A stretch of DNA of 25,328 bases from a candidate division TM6 bacterium UASB124 (GTDB lineage: Bacteria; Dependentiae; Babeliae; Babeliales; RVW-14). The DNA lies in the NCBI GenBank assembly GCA_001468855.1, contig LDIV01000003.1, positions 43,073-68,400 on the forward strand, given 5' to 3'. The notes beneath the pieces were generated by a model. That model did no database searches. It was given only the letters and a program-made list of their open reading frames with translations, and had not been told where the DNA came from. A program made the translations under genes and the position numbers. This document shows, piece by piece, positions 17,175-25,328 of the stretch (its first letter is position 1; every line of letters begins with the position of its first letter).

Positions 17175-19718
17175 ATGATTGCACAAATACTTGCCAAAAT
17201 TTTTGGTACAAAAAATGAACGTGAACTCAATCGAATGGCTCCCATTATTCAAAAAATTAACAGCTTGGAATCCGGCCTGCAGGTATTGAGCGATGATGAA
17301 TTAGCAGCTAAAACGATTGCATTCAGAGAGCGATTGAACCAAGGGGAGAAGCTTGATAATCTTTTGCCTGAAGCCTTTGCCGTTGTGCGTGAGGTTGGCA
17401 AACGGAAGTTGAACATGCGTCATTTTGATGTTCAGCTTATTGGCGGTATGGTATTGCATGAAGGCAAGATTACTGAAATGAAAACCGGTGAGGGCAAAAC
17501 ATTGGTTGCTACATTGCCTTTATATTTGAATGCTCTTGAGGGTAAGGGTGCGCACTTGGTTACTGTTAACGATTATTTGGCCAAGCGTGACTCAGAATGG
17601 ATGGGACAGATTTATAAATTCTTGGGGCTAGAAGTTGGCCTGATTCAGAACTACATGGATGACCAGGAACGTAAGAAGTCCTATGCTGCGGATATTACGT
17701 ATGGAACCAACAATGAGTTTGGTTTTGATTATCTGCGTGACAATATGAAGTTTGATATGAATGATTTGGCTCAGCGCGATTTGAATTATGCAATTGTTGA
17801 CGAGGTTGACTCTATTTTGATTGACGAAGCGCGAACGCCATTGATTATTTCGGGCCCTAGTGAAAAAGGTAGCGACCTTTACGCACTTGCTAATCGTGCT
17901 GTTACAACGTTGGCTAAAGAAGATTATGAAATCGATGAAAAAGCACGCTCTGTTAACCTTACAGAATCCGGTAATGATAAAATTGAACGTTTTATGCATG
18001 TCGATAATCTTTATGCACCGGAAAATATTCTTCTTGTTCACCATGTATCTCAAGCATTAAAAGCCAATACTCTCTTTAAAAAAGATGTCGATTATGTGGT
18101 TGTTGATGATGAGGTGCTTATTGTTGATGAATTTACCGGTCGTATATTGCCTGGGCGTCGTTATAGTGATGGTCTACATCAGGCGTTAGAGGCAAAAGAG
18201 GGTGTTAAGGTTGAGCGTGAAAATCAGACATTGGCAACGATTACCCTACAAAATCTTTTTAGGCTCTATAAAAAGCTTGCCGGTATGACCGGTACGGCAG
18301 AAACAGAAGCGGCAGAGTTCTGGAAGATTTATAAACTTGCGGTTGTCGTTGTTCCAACCAATAAGCCAATGATTCGTGAAGACCAGGCAGATGCGGTTTT
18401 TTTGACCAAGCAGGATAAATATAATGCGGTTATTGCGGACATTAAACATTGTTATCAGCGAGGACAGCCTGCATTGGTTGGTACCATTGCCATTGAAACC
18501 TCTGAGTATTTAAGTCACCTGTTGCGACAAGCGGCTATTCCTCATAACGTTTTGAATGCCAAACAGCATGAGCGTGAAGCAGAAATCGTCAAAGAGGCTG
18601 GTGAAAAAGGTAAAATTACTATTGCAACCAACATGGCCGGTCGTGGTACCGATATTAAATTAGGTGAGGGCGTTATTGGTCTTGGCGGTTTGCGTATTAT
18701 TGGTACTGAGCGTCACGAAAGTAGACGTATTGATAATCAGCTGCGGGGACGATCCGGCCGACAAGGTGATCCTGGTTCTTCAAAATTTTATGTTGCACTT
18801 GATGATGATTTGATGCGTATATTTGGTGGTGATCGATTAAAGAAGACAATGGAGCGTCTTGGGATGAAACCCGGTGAAAGTATCGAGCACCGTATGGTTT
18901 CACGTAGTATTCAAAAAGCTCAAGAACGAGTAGAAAAACATAATTTTGATATTCGTAAACATTTAATTGAATATGATGATGTTTTAAATCAGCAACGTAT
19001 GGTAATTTATCGTTATCGTCGTGAGATCTTAGAGGGTGCTGATCACATTCTGGGTATCATTAAGGATATGATTATCGACCTTGTTCATAAATTATTTGCA
19101 ATCTATTGTCCCGGTGCAAAATGTACAGAAGATGCACTTGATGAAGTGTCTCATGCGCTTGAAAATGTGACACAGATTAAACAGGCAACTCTGAAAGAGG
19201 TTTTATCCAAAAAAGAGCGGTCTGGCTCAATGGAAGAATCTTTATCGAGTTTTCTTATTTATCAATATGAACAGTATCGGTCACAAATGCCTGCTGAGCT
19301 TTTGGCCCAAGCAGAGAAGTGGGTTTTGCTTGAAACCATTGATCATGCGTGGCGTTTACATCTTCAGAATATAGATCATTTACGTGAGGGTATTGGTTTA
19401 CGTGGCTATGGTCAAAAAAATCCGCTTATTGAATATAAAAAAGAATCTTTTAGCGCGTTTGAACAAATGATGGAACAGATCAAATGGGATATTGTTCAAC
19501 GTATATTTAGGATAAGACCCGAAGAATACTCAGCTGCTGCAATTGAAGAGATTGAACGCGAAAAAGAAAAAGAGTTGGATGAATTGCAACTTGGCGGCCA
19601 AGGTGGCCCGGGTGCAGAACCTGCACAACCAAAGCGTCGTGAGGTTCCAAAAGTTGGGCGCAATGAACCATGCCCTTGTGGTTCCGGCAAGAAATATAAA
19701 CATTGTTGTGGTAAGTAA
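17175..19718 (+). CDS. secA: Preprotein translocase ATPase SecA
   Basis: This 847-residue motor drives signal-peptide proteins through SecYEG. It shows Walker A GEGKT at 105-109, [20 protein letters not shown], the linker region [52 protein letters not shown] followed by QGDPG, and the helical scaffold [21 protein letters not shown]. The C-terminal SEC-C zinc site is Cys833, Cys835, Cys844 and Cys845 with His843. The ATG at 17175 is chosen since AGGA lies 8 nt upstream and [18 protein letters not shown] is a normal SecA N-terminus; a longer frame begins at a GTG at 17118 inside a leader hairpin. Length and domain order are standard. It serves the many exported proteins seen in this window. 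Confidence 0.98.
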   Translation: MIAQILAKIFGTKNERELNRMAPIIQKINSLESGLQVLSDDELAAKTIAFRERLNQGEKLDNLLPEAFAVVREVGKRKLNMRHFDVQLIGGMVLHEGKITEMKTGEGKTLVATLPLYLNALEGKGAHLVTVNDYLAKRDSEWMGQIYKFLGLEVGLIQNYMDDQERKKSYAADITYGTNNEFGFDYLRDNMKFDMNDLAQRDLNYAIVDEVDSILIDEARTPLIISGPSEKGSDLYALANRAVTTLAKEDYEIDEKARSVNLTESGNDKIERFMHVDNLYAPENILLVHHVSQALKANTLFKKDVDYVVVDDEVLIVDEFTGRILPGRRYSDGLHQALEAKEGVKVERENQTLATITLQNLFRLYKKLAGMTGTAETEAAEFWKIYKLAVVVVPTNKPMIREDQADAVFLTKQDKYNAVIADIKHCYQRGQPALVGTIAIETSEYLSHLLRQAAIPHNVLNAKQHEREAEIVKEAGEKGKITIATNMAGRGTDIKLGEGVIGLGGLRIIGTERHESRRIDNQLRGRSGRQGDPGSSKFYVALDDDLMRIFGGDRLKKTMERLGMKPGESIEHRMVSRSIQKAQERVEKHNFDIRKHLIEYDDVLNQQRMVIYRYRREILEGADHILGIIKDMIIDLVHKLFAIYCPGAKCTEDALDEVSHALENVTQIKQATLKEVLSKKERSGSMEESLSSFLIYQYEQYRSQMPAELLAQAEKWVLLETIDHAWRLHLQNIDHLREGIGLRGYGQKNPLIEYKKESFSAFEQMMEQIKWDIVQRIFRIRPEEYSAAAIEEIEREKEKELDELQLGGQGGPGAEPAQPKRREVPKVGRNEPCPCGSGKKYKHCCGK

Positions 19719-19743
19719 TCTTTACATTGTATCTTTATTTGTT

Positions 19744-19799
19744 ATCCTTCCTAAACTTTAATCGGATGTTGATTCGTTAAGATTTGGGAAGGATTTTTT
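19744..19799 (+). terminator. Hairpin combining terminator and RBS masking
   Basis: ATCCTTCC (19744-19751) pairs perfectly with GGAAGGAT (19787-19794), which runs into six T residues. The right arm is also the Shine-Dalgarno of the gene at 19800. The element could end secA transcripts or hide the ribosome site; the 35-nt loop is long for a standard terminator. Confidence 0.45.
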
Positions 19800-20465
19800 A
19801 TGATGAATGTGAAGCGATTATTAATATCAATTGTTGCTTGCGGTGTTATTTTTTCATCTGTAGCAATGGTTTCCTCTCAACAAACAAATAATAATTTTGG
19901 CCTTGAACAAGAAAAATGGTCGTACATACAAGAAAACTTGGGCAAATGCTTGGGGGATTCTGCATCGATTGTGAATAAGATGGGTTCTGCTCTGAATAAG
20001 CATGCGTGGATGGTTTCACCTGCAGTGACGTTTGTTGCAGTATCTTTTGCAAATCCAATTTATGAGTCATTGAGTGAGCGTATTGAGGCACATTTATCCC
20101 AGGAACACGATGGTTTAATGAGACAATTAGGTGTATCTAATGACCTCATGGTTGATGTTGTAGTTTGTGCTGTAGGCTTAGGTGTCTTTTCTTTGTTGTC
20201 AGCAATTTCATATGGATTGTGCAAATGTATTGGGCAAGCATTGGAAAGACAATCTGTGCGTTGTAATAACGTTTTGATGTTCTTTGTAAGTCGATGGGAT
20301 AAGCATAAGCCATATGCACCACTCGCCGTTCAACCATTATTTGATACGTTGTATCAAGATTTGACTCAAAACGGTGGCAGGTTTTCAAAGATTAATGATG
20401 CTCAAGCGCGTATTATTGTTGAAAATGTGCTTGCTTATTCAGTGATTGCCAGCATAGTTAAGTAA
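19800..20465 (+). CDS. Exported membrane protein of unknown family
   Basis: This is a 221-residue protein I do not recognise. Residues 1-26 are a signal peptide (MMNVKRLLISIVACGVIFSS, cleavage near MVSS). Residues 69-88 are a moderately hydrophobic segment (AWMVSPAVTFVAVSFANPIY), and 116-145 are a strong membrane segment with paired cysteines (SYGLCKCIG). The remainder is helical and moderately charged, ending in a hydrophobic stretch LAYSVIASIVK. GGAAGGA lies 6 nt before the ATG but can pair with an upstream anti-sequence. A hairpin at 20496-20521 probably ends the transcript. By size and architecture it fits the other small exported proteins of this window, with no visible sequence identity to them. 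Confidence 0.72.
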   Translation: MMNVKRLLISIVACGVIFSSVAMVSSQQTNNNFGLEQEKWSYIQENLGKCLGDSASIVNKMGSALNKHAWMVSPAVTFVAVSFANPIYESLSERIEAHLSQEHDGLMRQLGVSNDLMVDVVVCAVGLGVFSLLSAISYGLCKCIGQALERQSVRCNNVLMFFVSRWDKHKPYAPLAVQPLFDTLYQDLTQNGGRFSKINDAQARIIVENVLAYSVIASIVK

Positions 20466-20495
20466 CGATAAACTATGTATAGTGAAATTGTTAGC

Positions 20496-20521
20496 AGGGC
20501 CTCTTGAAAAATAGGGGCCTT
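20496..20521 (+). terminator. Probable intrinsic terminator
   Basis: AGGGCCTCT (20496-20504) pairs with AGGGGCCTT (20513-20521) over 9 bp with two wobbles. The loop is 8 nt and a short T run follows. The T tract is weak. Confidence 0.5.
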
Positions 20522-20546
20522 ACTTTTCTAAGCGTGGGGGAGTCTT

Positions 20547-21164
20547 ATGACGATAGATTATTTGTCTTTTAGCTTGTGGATTGCGCAAATTTGTTATCTT
20601 GCATGTTTTATTCCACAAATTATTACTAATTTTCGGGTCAAATCAGGCAAGGGGGTTAGTGAGTTTTTATTGATATGCTATTTAAATACATACCTTTTTT
20701 TCATGTTTTATATCTTTGGGTTACATCTTCCAATGGCATATAAGATTATTGTTCCGCTTCAAGGTATTGCAACGCTTATTCTTATCGGACAGCGCATGTA
20801 TTACGATCCTGCTGAGTTCAATCGAACATGGTTATGGTATATATCAAATATGCTATTTTTTGTTTTTATTATTCCCTATGCTCTTAAAGAGCCGTTTCTT
20901 GTTGCAACGCATTTTGGTTGGATAACATTTGTGCTTTCTTTGGTTAATCAATTGCCGCAGGTATTTAAGATTTATCATGAAAAGAGTGTTGTTGGTTTCA
21001 GTTTCCTATTTGTTGCCTTTACAGGCTTTGCTGCTGTTATAGAGACTTTGGCGGCTTTTGCTGCGCATTTACCTATTCCTTCATGCGTTATGGCCCTTCG
21101 TGGTGTGGTGTTATTCGTTATTTTTAGTGGTTTATTTTGGATGTATCGTAATAACAATGCTTGA
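20547..21164 (+). CDS. Two-motif PQ-loop membrane protein
   Basis: This 205-residue protein has about seven membrane helices and two PQ-loop motifs, each a helix followed by Pro-Gln: ACFIPQIITNFRVKSGKGVS (PQ at 23-24) and SLVNQLPQVFKIYHEKSVVG (PQ at 137-138). The PQ-loop family includes eukaryotic lysosomal amino-acid carriers such as cystinosin and PQLC2, sugar SWEETs, and the half-size bacterial SemiSWEETs with one motif. This protein has the full double-repeat form, so it is more likely a small-molecule transporter than a SemiSWEET subunit. The substrate cannot be told. GGGGGAG lies 4-5 nt before the ATG. Its last 8 nt overlap the nurA start, implying coupled translation. Confidence 0.8.
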   Translation: MTIDYLSFSLWIAQICYLACFIPQIITNFRVKSGKGVSEFLLICYLNTYLFFMFYIFGLHLPMAYKIIVPLQGIATLILIGQRMYYDPAEFNRTWLWYISNMLFFVFIIPYALKEPFLVATHFGWITFVLSLVNQLPQVFKIYHEKSVVGFSFLFVAFTGFAAVIETLAAFAAHLPIPSCVMALRGVVLFVIFSGLFWMYRNNNA

Positions 21165-22308
21165 TCGTACAAAAGTTATTCAAGAGATTGATCGTATTTC
21201 TCCAGTGCTATTCAAGGAGTCATATTCATTTGATTGGTTTACTAAATTAGTGTGGCAGCGTATTGCTACCAATCAGACATTTGTACAGCGGATTAAAAAA
21301 GTTCAAGAAGAGCAACACATAGCACTGTGGCTTGAAGATTTGGATAGTGTTGTACGAGTACAATCACACGATACCAATTATGCAGTATGTGCTATTGATG
21401 GATCGCAAATTTATCCGGATCGGCACCTCGATGGCTTTGATTGTTTTTTGATCAATACAGCCGGATGTTTGCTATCTTATAGTTCATCCAGTTATGCACG
21501 TTTTTTTTCACAACCGCATGTGTATATTCCAGAACAATTTGATGCCATATTGCCAATGTTTTCTGTTGATGTTGTTGATATGGTGCGCGAGGAGCGAGAG
21601 TTTGCTTTAATGGCAGAACGGGCGGTATTGTTGGCTCAGGAATCAAAACCTAATCCTTTTATGGCGTTGTTTGATGGCAATCTTTTATTTTGGCATCTTG
21701 AGGGTAAGGGGGTTGCGACACGAGATTTTTTTATTCAACGGTATTGCACGTATCTTGATGTACTTTATAAACAAAAGATTCCGGTAGCTGGGTATCTTAG
21801 TTTGCCTCAGTTTCATGACCTGATTCATATGGTTAAAGTTGGCTTGAATACGGAGGTGTATCGTGATGTATTTGAAGCCGGGCAGGCAGAGCAGCTTATG
21901 GCTCGCCTTGAATCATTAACGGACGCTGAATTATTGTTGCATGTTCTTGATCCTGGTGAGCGGACGGCATTGTTTGTGAGCGCTCACCCGGTTGTTACCT
22001 ATTATCCGGAACCATTGCGACCATGCTTTTTTTATCTCAATACTGGGCAAGAAATAGTAAGAATGGAAATTCCCTGGTGGATTGCCCAAGAGTTAGAGAT
22101 TGTAGATATGATTTGTTCGGTGTGTATTGATCAATGCACTAAAGGGTATGGATATCCTGTCGCTCTTGCTGAGGCTCATGGACAAGCGGTGGTTAAGGGT
22201 GCCGACCGCGATTTTTTCTATCAACTGATTTATAAAAAGGCGGTTGGACAAAATAAATATGTTTCTTTTTCTCAAAAGAGTTTGAAAAAGAAAATTATGA
22301 GTATCTGA
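21157..22308 (+). CDS. nurA: NurA-domain nuclease
   Basis: This 383-residue protein carries the NurA fold, known as a 5'-3' nuclease that works with the HerA ATPase in end resection in archaea and some bacteria. Visible motifs are CAIDGSQIYPDRH (78-90, metal-binding Asp81), ALFDGNLLFW (170-179), PVAGYLSLPQFHDLI (209-223), PEPLRPCFFYL with EIPWWIA (285-310), and a C-terminal YGYPVALAEAHGQAVVKGADRDFF with His341 and Asp350. The ATG at 21157 overlaps the PQ-loop gene by 8 nt; a longer frame from 21058 would lie inside that gene and is rejected. No HerA gene is in view. The stop abuts the stop of ychF directly (22308/22309). The family call is from motif pattern. Confidence 0.8.
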   Translation: MLDRTKVIQEIDRISPVLFKESYSFDWFTKLVWQRIATNQTFVQRIKKVQEEQHIALWLEDLDSVVRVQSHDTNYAVCAIDGSQIYPDRHLDGFDCFLINTAGCLLSYSSSSYARFFSQPHVYIPEQFDAILPMFSVDVVDMVREEREFALMAERAVLLAQESKPNPFMALFDGNLLFWHLEGKGVATRDFFIQRYCTYLDVLYKQKIPVAGYLSLPQFHDLIHMVKVGLNTEVYRDVFEAGQAEQLMARLESLTDAELLLHVLDPGERTALFVSAHPVVTYYPEPLRPCFFYLNTGQEIVRMEIPWWIAQELEIVDMICSVCIDQCTKGYGYPVALAEAHGQAVVKGADRDFFYQLIYKKAVGQNKYVSFSQKSLKKKIMSI

Positions 22309-23439
22309 TTACACATTAAACTTAATATTTAAAAGATCGCCATCTTGTACGATGTAATCACGCCCCTCGGTTCTAATTTTACCAACCGCACGGAGCTGTG
22401 TTTCACTGCCATGTTCAAAAATATCTTTGCAGTTATACACTTCTGCACAAATAAAACCGCGTTCCAAATCAGAGTGAATTTCACCGGCTGCTTTTTGAAC
22501 ATTAGTACCTTTTTTTAAACTCCAGGCATGGGCTTCTTTGGGCCCGCAGGTGAAGAATGTTATAAGACCTAAGTTGGTGTAAGCCTTAGAAATAATATTC
22601 TCTAAGCCTCGGTGGGTAATGCCTAATGAATTCATCATGTCTTGAGCATCTGCTTCCGGTAGTTGAGCTAATTCAGATTCGATTTTTGCTGAAACAGGAA
22701 TGACTTTGTCTTTGCCAAAGGTTTTGATTAATTGCTGATAGCTCGAATTGTTTTCATAGGTACTACCAACGTAATCATCTTCAGATAAGTTGGCGATAAT
22801 TAAAAAGTTTTTACCTGATAACAGATGAACCATTGGAATATGTTCAGTTTTTGCTTTTGTAACCAGTGCTTGGACTTGTGTCATGTTTCCAGCATTCAAG
22901 GCTGCTTTAATGTCGACAATAATGGCAAGTTCCTGTTCCCACTCTTTTATCTGTTGTGGCGTAGAATTTTTATTCTTTGCACCTTTTAGAAAACCGTTCA
23001 GACGCTCTTCTCGTTTGATTACCGATTCAAGGTCTTTGAGCATAAGTTCTGCGCAGATAATCTCAAAGTCATTAATAGGGTCGATTTTATTATGAACGTG
23101 TAAAATGTTGGGATCCTGAAAGCAACGTACAACGTGAAGGACGAGATCGACTTCCATTATGTGTCCCAGAAACTGATTGCCAAGGCCTTCGCCTTCCGCA
23201 GCTCCTTTAACCAGCCCTGCTATATCTACAAAAGTTACAGTTGCCGGGATTAATTTTTGTGATTTAAAAATAGCAGCAAGTTTGGTTTGGCGTTCGTCTG
23301 GAACGTAAGTGATAGCAACATGGGGGTCTACTGTGCAAAATGGATAGTTTTCTGCCGGAATACTTGATTTGGTTAACGCGTTAAATAATGTTGATTTACC
23401 AACATTGGGAAGCCCTACGAGTCCAGCCTTAATAGCCAT
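22309..23439 (-). CDS. ychF: Obg-like ribosome-binding ATPase YchF
   Basis: This 376-residue P-loop protein of the YchF/OLA1 family binds ribosomes and, unlike other Obg proteins, prefers ATP. It has G1 GLPNVGKST (9-17), the switch region PFCTVDPHVA, G3 DIAGLVKGAAEGEGLGNQFL, the non-canonical G4 NLSE in place of NKxD (about 217-220), and a C-terminal TGS domain (LITFFTCGPKEAHAWSLKKG, then GKIRTEGRDYIVQDGDLLNI). The length is close to the E. coli protein (363). AAAGG lies about 6 nt before the ATG, and an extended -10 promoter is seen at 23470-23498. It is monocistronic and convergent with nurA. Confidence 0.97.
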   Translation of the reverse strand: MAIKAGLVGLPNVGKSTLFNALTKSSIPAENYPFCTVDPHVAITYVPDERQTKLAAIFKSQKLIPATVTFVDIAGLVKGAAEGEGLGNQFLGHIMEVDLVLHVVRCFQDPNILHVHNKIDPINDFEIICAELMLKDLESVIKREERLNGFLKGAKNKNSTPQQIKEWEQELAIIVDIKAALNAGNMTQVQALVTKAKTEHIPMVHLLSGKNFLIIANLSEDDYVGSTYENNSSYQQLIKTFGKDKVIPVSAKIESELAQLPEADAQDMMNSLGITHRGLENIISKAYTNLGLITFFTCGPKEAHAWSLKKGTNVQKAAGEIHSDLERGFICAEVYNCKDIFEHGSETQLRAVGKIRTEGRDYIVQDGDLLNIKFNV

Positions 23440-23469
23440 AATAGCCTTTCATTTTGTTAAGAAAGCTTA

Positions 23470-23498
23470 ATTGTAGCAGGTTTTAGCTGTCTTTATAA
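23470..23498 (-). promoter_or_regulatory. Extended -10 promoter for ychF
   Basis: On the minus strand TTATAA (23493-23498) is followed after 17 nt by TACAAT (23470-23475), preceded by TGC. The start would be near 23463, about 25 nt before the ychF ATG. Confidence 0.5.
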
Positions 23499-23601
23499 GC
23501 GGGTAGTGATAAAAGGATAAACATTTTTATAGAAGAATAGATGTATTATCGCTGTTTGTCTTTCTACAAAAGATGCAAAGAATCGTTGTTTTCTGCTTCT
23601 T

Positions 23602-23630
23602 TTGGCACGGCAAGACTTATTGTATATACT
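23602..23630 (+). promoter_or_regulatory. Sigma-70-type promoter for miaB and tRNA-Cys
   Basis: TTGGCA (23602-23607) and TATACT (23625-23630) are 17 nt apart, each matching five of six consensus bases. The predicted start near 23637 lies downstream of the longest open frame's first codon at 23573, which supports the ATG at 23684 as the miaB start. Confidence 0.65.
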
Positions 23631-23683
23631 TAATAAACTCAGTTTGCATTGTTTTACATATAGTTTCTACTCTAAAGATTTTT

Positions 23684-25129
23684 ATGACCATGATTACTTT
23701 TTTCATCAGAACATACGGATGCCAGGCGAACGTTGCCGATTCTCAGGGCATTGCGATCCATCTTATGCAGTTAGGCTGTCTTGAAGTTGGATCTGAGTTT
23801 GCAGCTGACATTATCATTATTAATACCTGTGCCATACGTGAAAAGGCTGAACAAAAATTATGGTCATATATTGGTACGTTGCAGCCGTTAAAAAAACAAA
23901 AACCATATCTGCGCGTTGGTCTTATTGGATGTGTTGCTAGTTACAAAAAAACAGAAATATATACGCGGTTTGATCACGTTTCATTTGTGTTTGGGGCTCG
24001 AGAGGATCGTGCCGTATTGTATGCGTACCTGGCTGATATGATTGTCCAGCTTGAAACAGCAAAACAATTGTATGCACGTAATTCAGTGCATTCATCATTA
24101 GCTTCTGGACAAGATCGCGATGTTCAGAAACTTGTTACATTAAAAAAATTGTTAGATAAGCCAAGGATTATCTATGGTTCATTTGTTCAACCAAAGAATT
24201 CCAAAGAACTTAATCGTTCGTTTATTAATATTATGACCGGATGCAATAAATATTGTTCATATTGTATTGTGCCGTTTACGCGTGGACGAGAGACTAGTTA
24301 TCCTATGGATCAGATTATTGAACAAGTTGCACGAGATGTTGTCGGTGGTGCTCTTGAAATCACATTGATTGGTCAGAATGTTAATTCATACATAGATCCT
24401 CAGTCCGGTGCAAAATTTCCTGAGTTGCTACGTCGTGTAGCGGAAATACCAGGAAACTTTTGGGTTCGATTTATGAGTCCGCATCCTCAGGATATGACCG
24501 AAGATCTTTTTGATGTCATGGCTGCACATCGACCAAAGTTAACGGCGGCGCTTCATTTTCCTGTTCAATCAGGTTCTAATCGTATTCTTAAATTAATGAA
24601 TCGTAATTATTCCATTGAGGAATATCTTGAGAAAATTAATTGGATTCGTCAGCGAATGCCTGATGCAACAATTTCGACTGATATCATAGTTGGCTTTCCT
24701 GGTGAGACCAGTGAAGATTTTGAACAAACCATGAAAGTTTTAGAAGCGGTGAGATACGATTTGGTGTATTCTTTTATTTATTCACCGCGAGCATTTACCA
24801 AGGCTAGTTCCATGCCGGATGACTGTCCAGCAAAGGAAAAAGGTGCGCGGCTTGAAAGGCTCCAAAAGCACCAAGAAATAATAGCCCTTGAAAGAAATTT
24901 AATAAATGTTGGGAAAACTCTTACGTGTTTAGTTGAAAAACGACTAGAGAATGGTAAACTTCTAGCAAGGACTGAAGGAAATATACGAGTGGAATTTGAT
25001 GGACCTGATGATTACATAAATAAATTTAAAGAACTTTATATTGAATCTACCGGTCCAGCGCATATGAGTGCTATACTGATCTGTGACAAAAATAAAAACG
25101 CTCTTCATGGCGGCATAGCCAAGTGGTAA
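23684..25129 (+). CDS. miaB: tRNA methylthiotransferase MiaB
   Basis: This 481-residue radical-SAM enzyme would add a methylthio group to i6A37 of tRNAs. The N-terminal domain holds the auxiliary cluster cysteines Cys13 (TYGCQANVADS), Cys49 (NTCAIREKAEQK) and Cys83 (LIGCVAS). The radical-SAM cluster is CNKYCSYC at 187-194. Further motifs are EITLIGQNVNSY and STDIIVGFPGETSEDFEQT, and a TRAM-like C-terminus follows. The radical-SAM cysteines are about 30 residues later than in E. coli MiaB (Cys157), owing to an insertion around 121-172. The ATG at 23684 is chosen from the promoter position and family length; its ribosome site is weak, and an ATG at 23690 is an alternative. The last six codons and the stop lie inside the tRNA-Cys gene. 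Confidence 0.95.
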   Translation: MTMITFFIRTYGCQANVADSQGIAIHLMQLGCLEVGSEFAADIIIINTCAIREKAEQKLWSYIGTLQPLKKQKPYLRVGLIGCVASYKKTEIYTRFDHVSFVFGAREDRAVLYAYLADMIVQLETAKQLYARNSVHSSLASGQDRDVQKLVTLKKLLDKPRIIYGSFVQPKNSKELNRSFINIMTGCNKYCSYCIVPFTRGRETSYPMDQIIEQVARDVVGGALEITLIGQNVNSYIDPQSGAKFPELLRRVAEIPGNFWVRFMSPHPQDMTEDLFDVMAAHRPKLTAALHFPVQSGSNRILKLMNRNYSIEEYLEKINWIRQRMPDATISTDIIVGFPGETSEDFEQTMKVLEAVRYDLVYSFIYSPRAFTKASSMPDDCPAKEKGARLERLQKHQEIIALERNLINVGKTLTCLVEKRLENGKLLARTEGNIRVEFDGPDDYINKFKELYIESTGPAHMSAILICDKNKNALHGGIAKW

Positions 25130-25183
25130 GGCAGCGGTCTGCAAAACCGCGATTCCCCGGTTCGATTCCGGGTGCCGCCTCCA
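25109..25183 (+). tRNA. tRNA-Cys (anticodon GCA), CCA encoded
   Basis: It folds as a full cloverleaf: acceptor GGCGGCA with TGCCGCC, D-stem GCC with GGC, anticodon stem GCGGT with ACCGC around CTGCAAA (anticodon GCA), variable loop GATTC, and T-stem CCCGG with CCGGG around TTCGATT. The discriminator is T at 25180, followed by an encoded CCA (25181-25183). Its first 21 bases overlap the 3' end of miaB on the same strand. Confidence 0.97.
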
Positions 25184-25305
25184 ATCTTTGCTCTTACGAG
25201 CTGTGGTTGGCTTGGCCAGCTGATATTGAAATTTATATTAATAGAAAAGCACAAACTGCGTGGTCATAGCTTATAAGAGTGACGACGGGCGTATCAAAAT
25301 TAGGT

Positions 25306-25328
25306 GCCGGGATGGCGGAATTGGTAGA
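25306..25328 (+). tRNA. tRNA-Leu, 5' end only
   Basis: GCCGGGA (acceptor 5' strand) followed by TGGCGGAATTGGTAGA is the typical start of a bacterial tRNA-Leu with its D-arm. The window ends before the anticodon, so the isoacceptor is unknown. The 122 bases between it and tRNA-Cys hold no feature I can support. Confidence 0.85.

Noticed and set aside
17628..18053. 141-codon frame antisense to secA
   Set aside because: It lies within the conserved SecA motor region and is a coding shadow.
25184..25305. Possible hairpin or promoter between the two tRNA genes
   Set aside because: AGCTG and CAGCT can pair, but the stem is short and no proper -35/-10 pair is visible.

Overview
The window looks like a chromosome segment of an AT-rich, host-dependent bacterium. 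The best guess is a member of Candidatus Dependentiae (TM6) or a similar intracellular symbiont or parasite of protists. The pointers are three tandem ATP/ADP-translocase (Tlc/NTT) genes, an ankyrin-repeat protein with a signal peptide, several small Sec-exported membrane proteins without recognisable families, and eukaryote-like proteins (an ATAD3-like AAA ATPase and a two-motif PQ-loop protein). The taxon is an inference; no rRNA or phylogenetic marker was compared.

Layout. Positions 1-1900 (minus): a 5' piece of a secreted glycine-zipper protein, preceded by an AAA/DUF4143 ATPase. 2266-3391: two small secreted, membrane-anchored proteins that converge on a shared terminator. 3507-6895 (minus): a probable operon of an M50-like membrane metalloprotease, an ATAD3-like membrane AAA ATPase and a repeat-bearing membrane protein. 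7021-7680: a secreted ankyrin protein. 7684-16895 (minus): a long run of atpD-atpC, three NTT genes, cdd and pcrA, broken by internal promoters, structured leaders and a double terminator. From 17175 (plus): secA, an unknown membrane protein, a PQ-loop membrane protein overlapping nurA; then ychF on the minus strand; then miaB, whose last codons lie inside a tRNA-Cys gene; and the start of a tRNA-Leu gene.

How the genes fit together. The NTTs would import host ATP or other nucleotides. They sit directly downstream of a two-gene ATP-synthase fragment (beta plus a hairpin-less epsilon), so making and importing ATP are genetic neighbours here. Cytidine deaminase fits nucleotide salvage. SecA drives export of the many signal-peptide proteins in the window. 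The protease/AAA/anchor cluster looks like an inner-membrane module resembling mitochondrial ATAD3.

Several start codons were moved inward from the longest open frame, using Shine-Dalgarno sites, paralogue alignment, promoters or a terminator that the longer frame would have to include. All calls rest on reading the sequence; no database or structure search was run.
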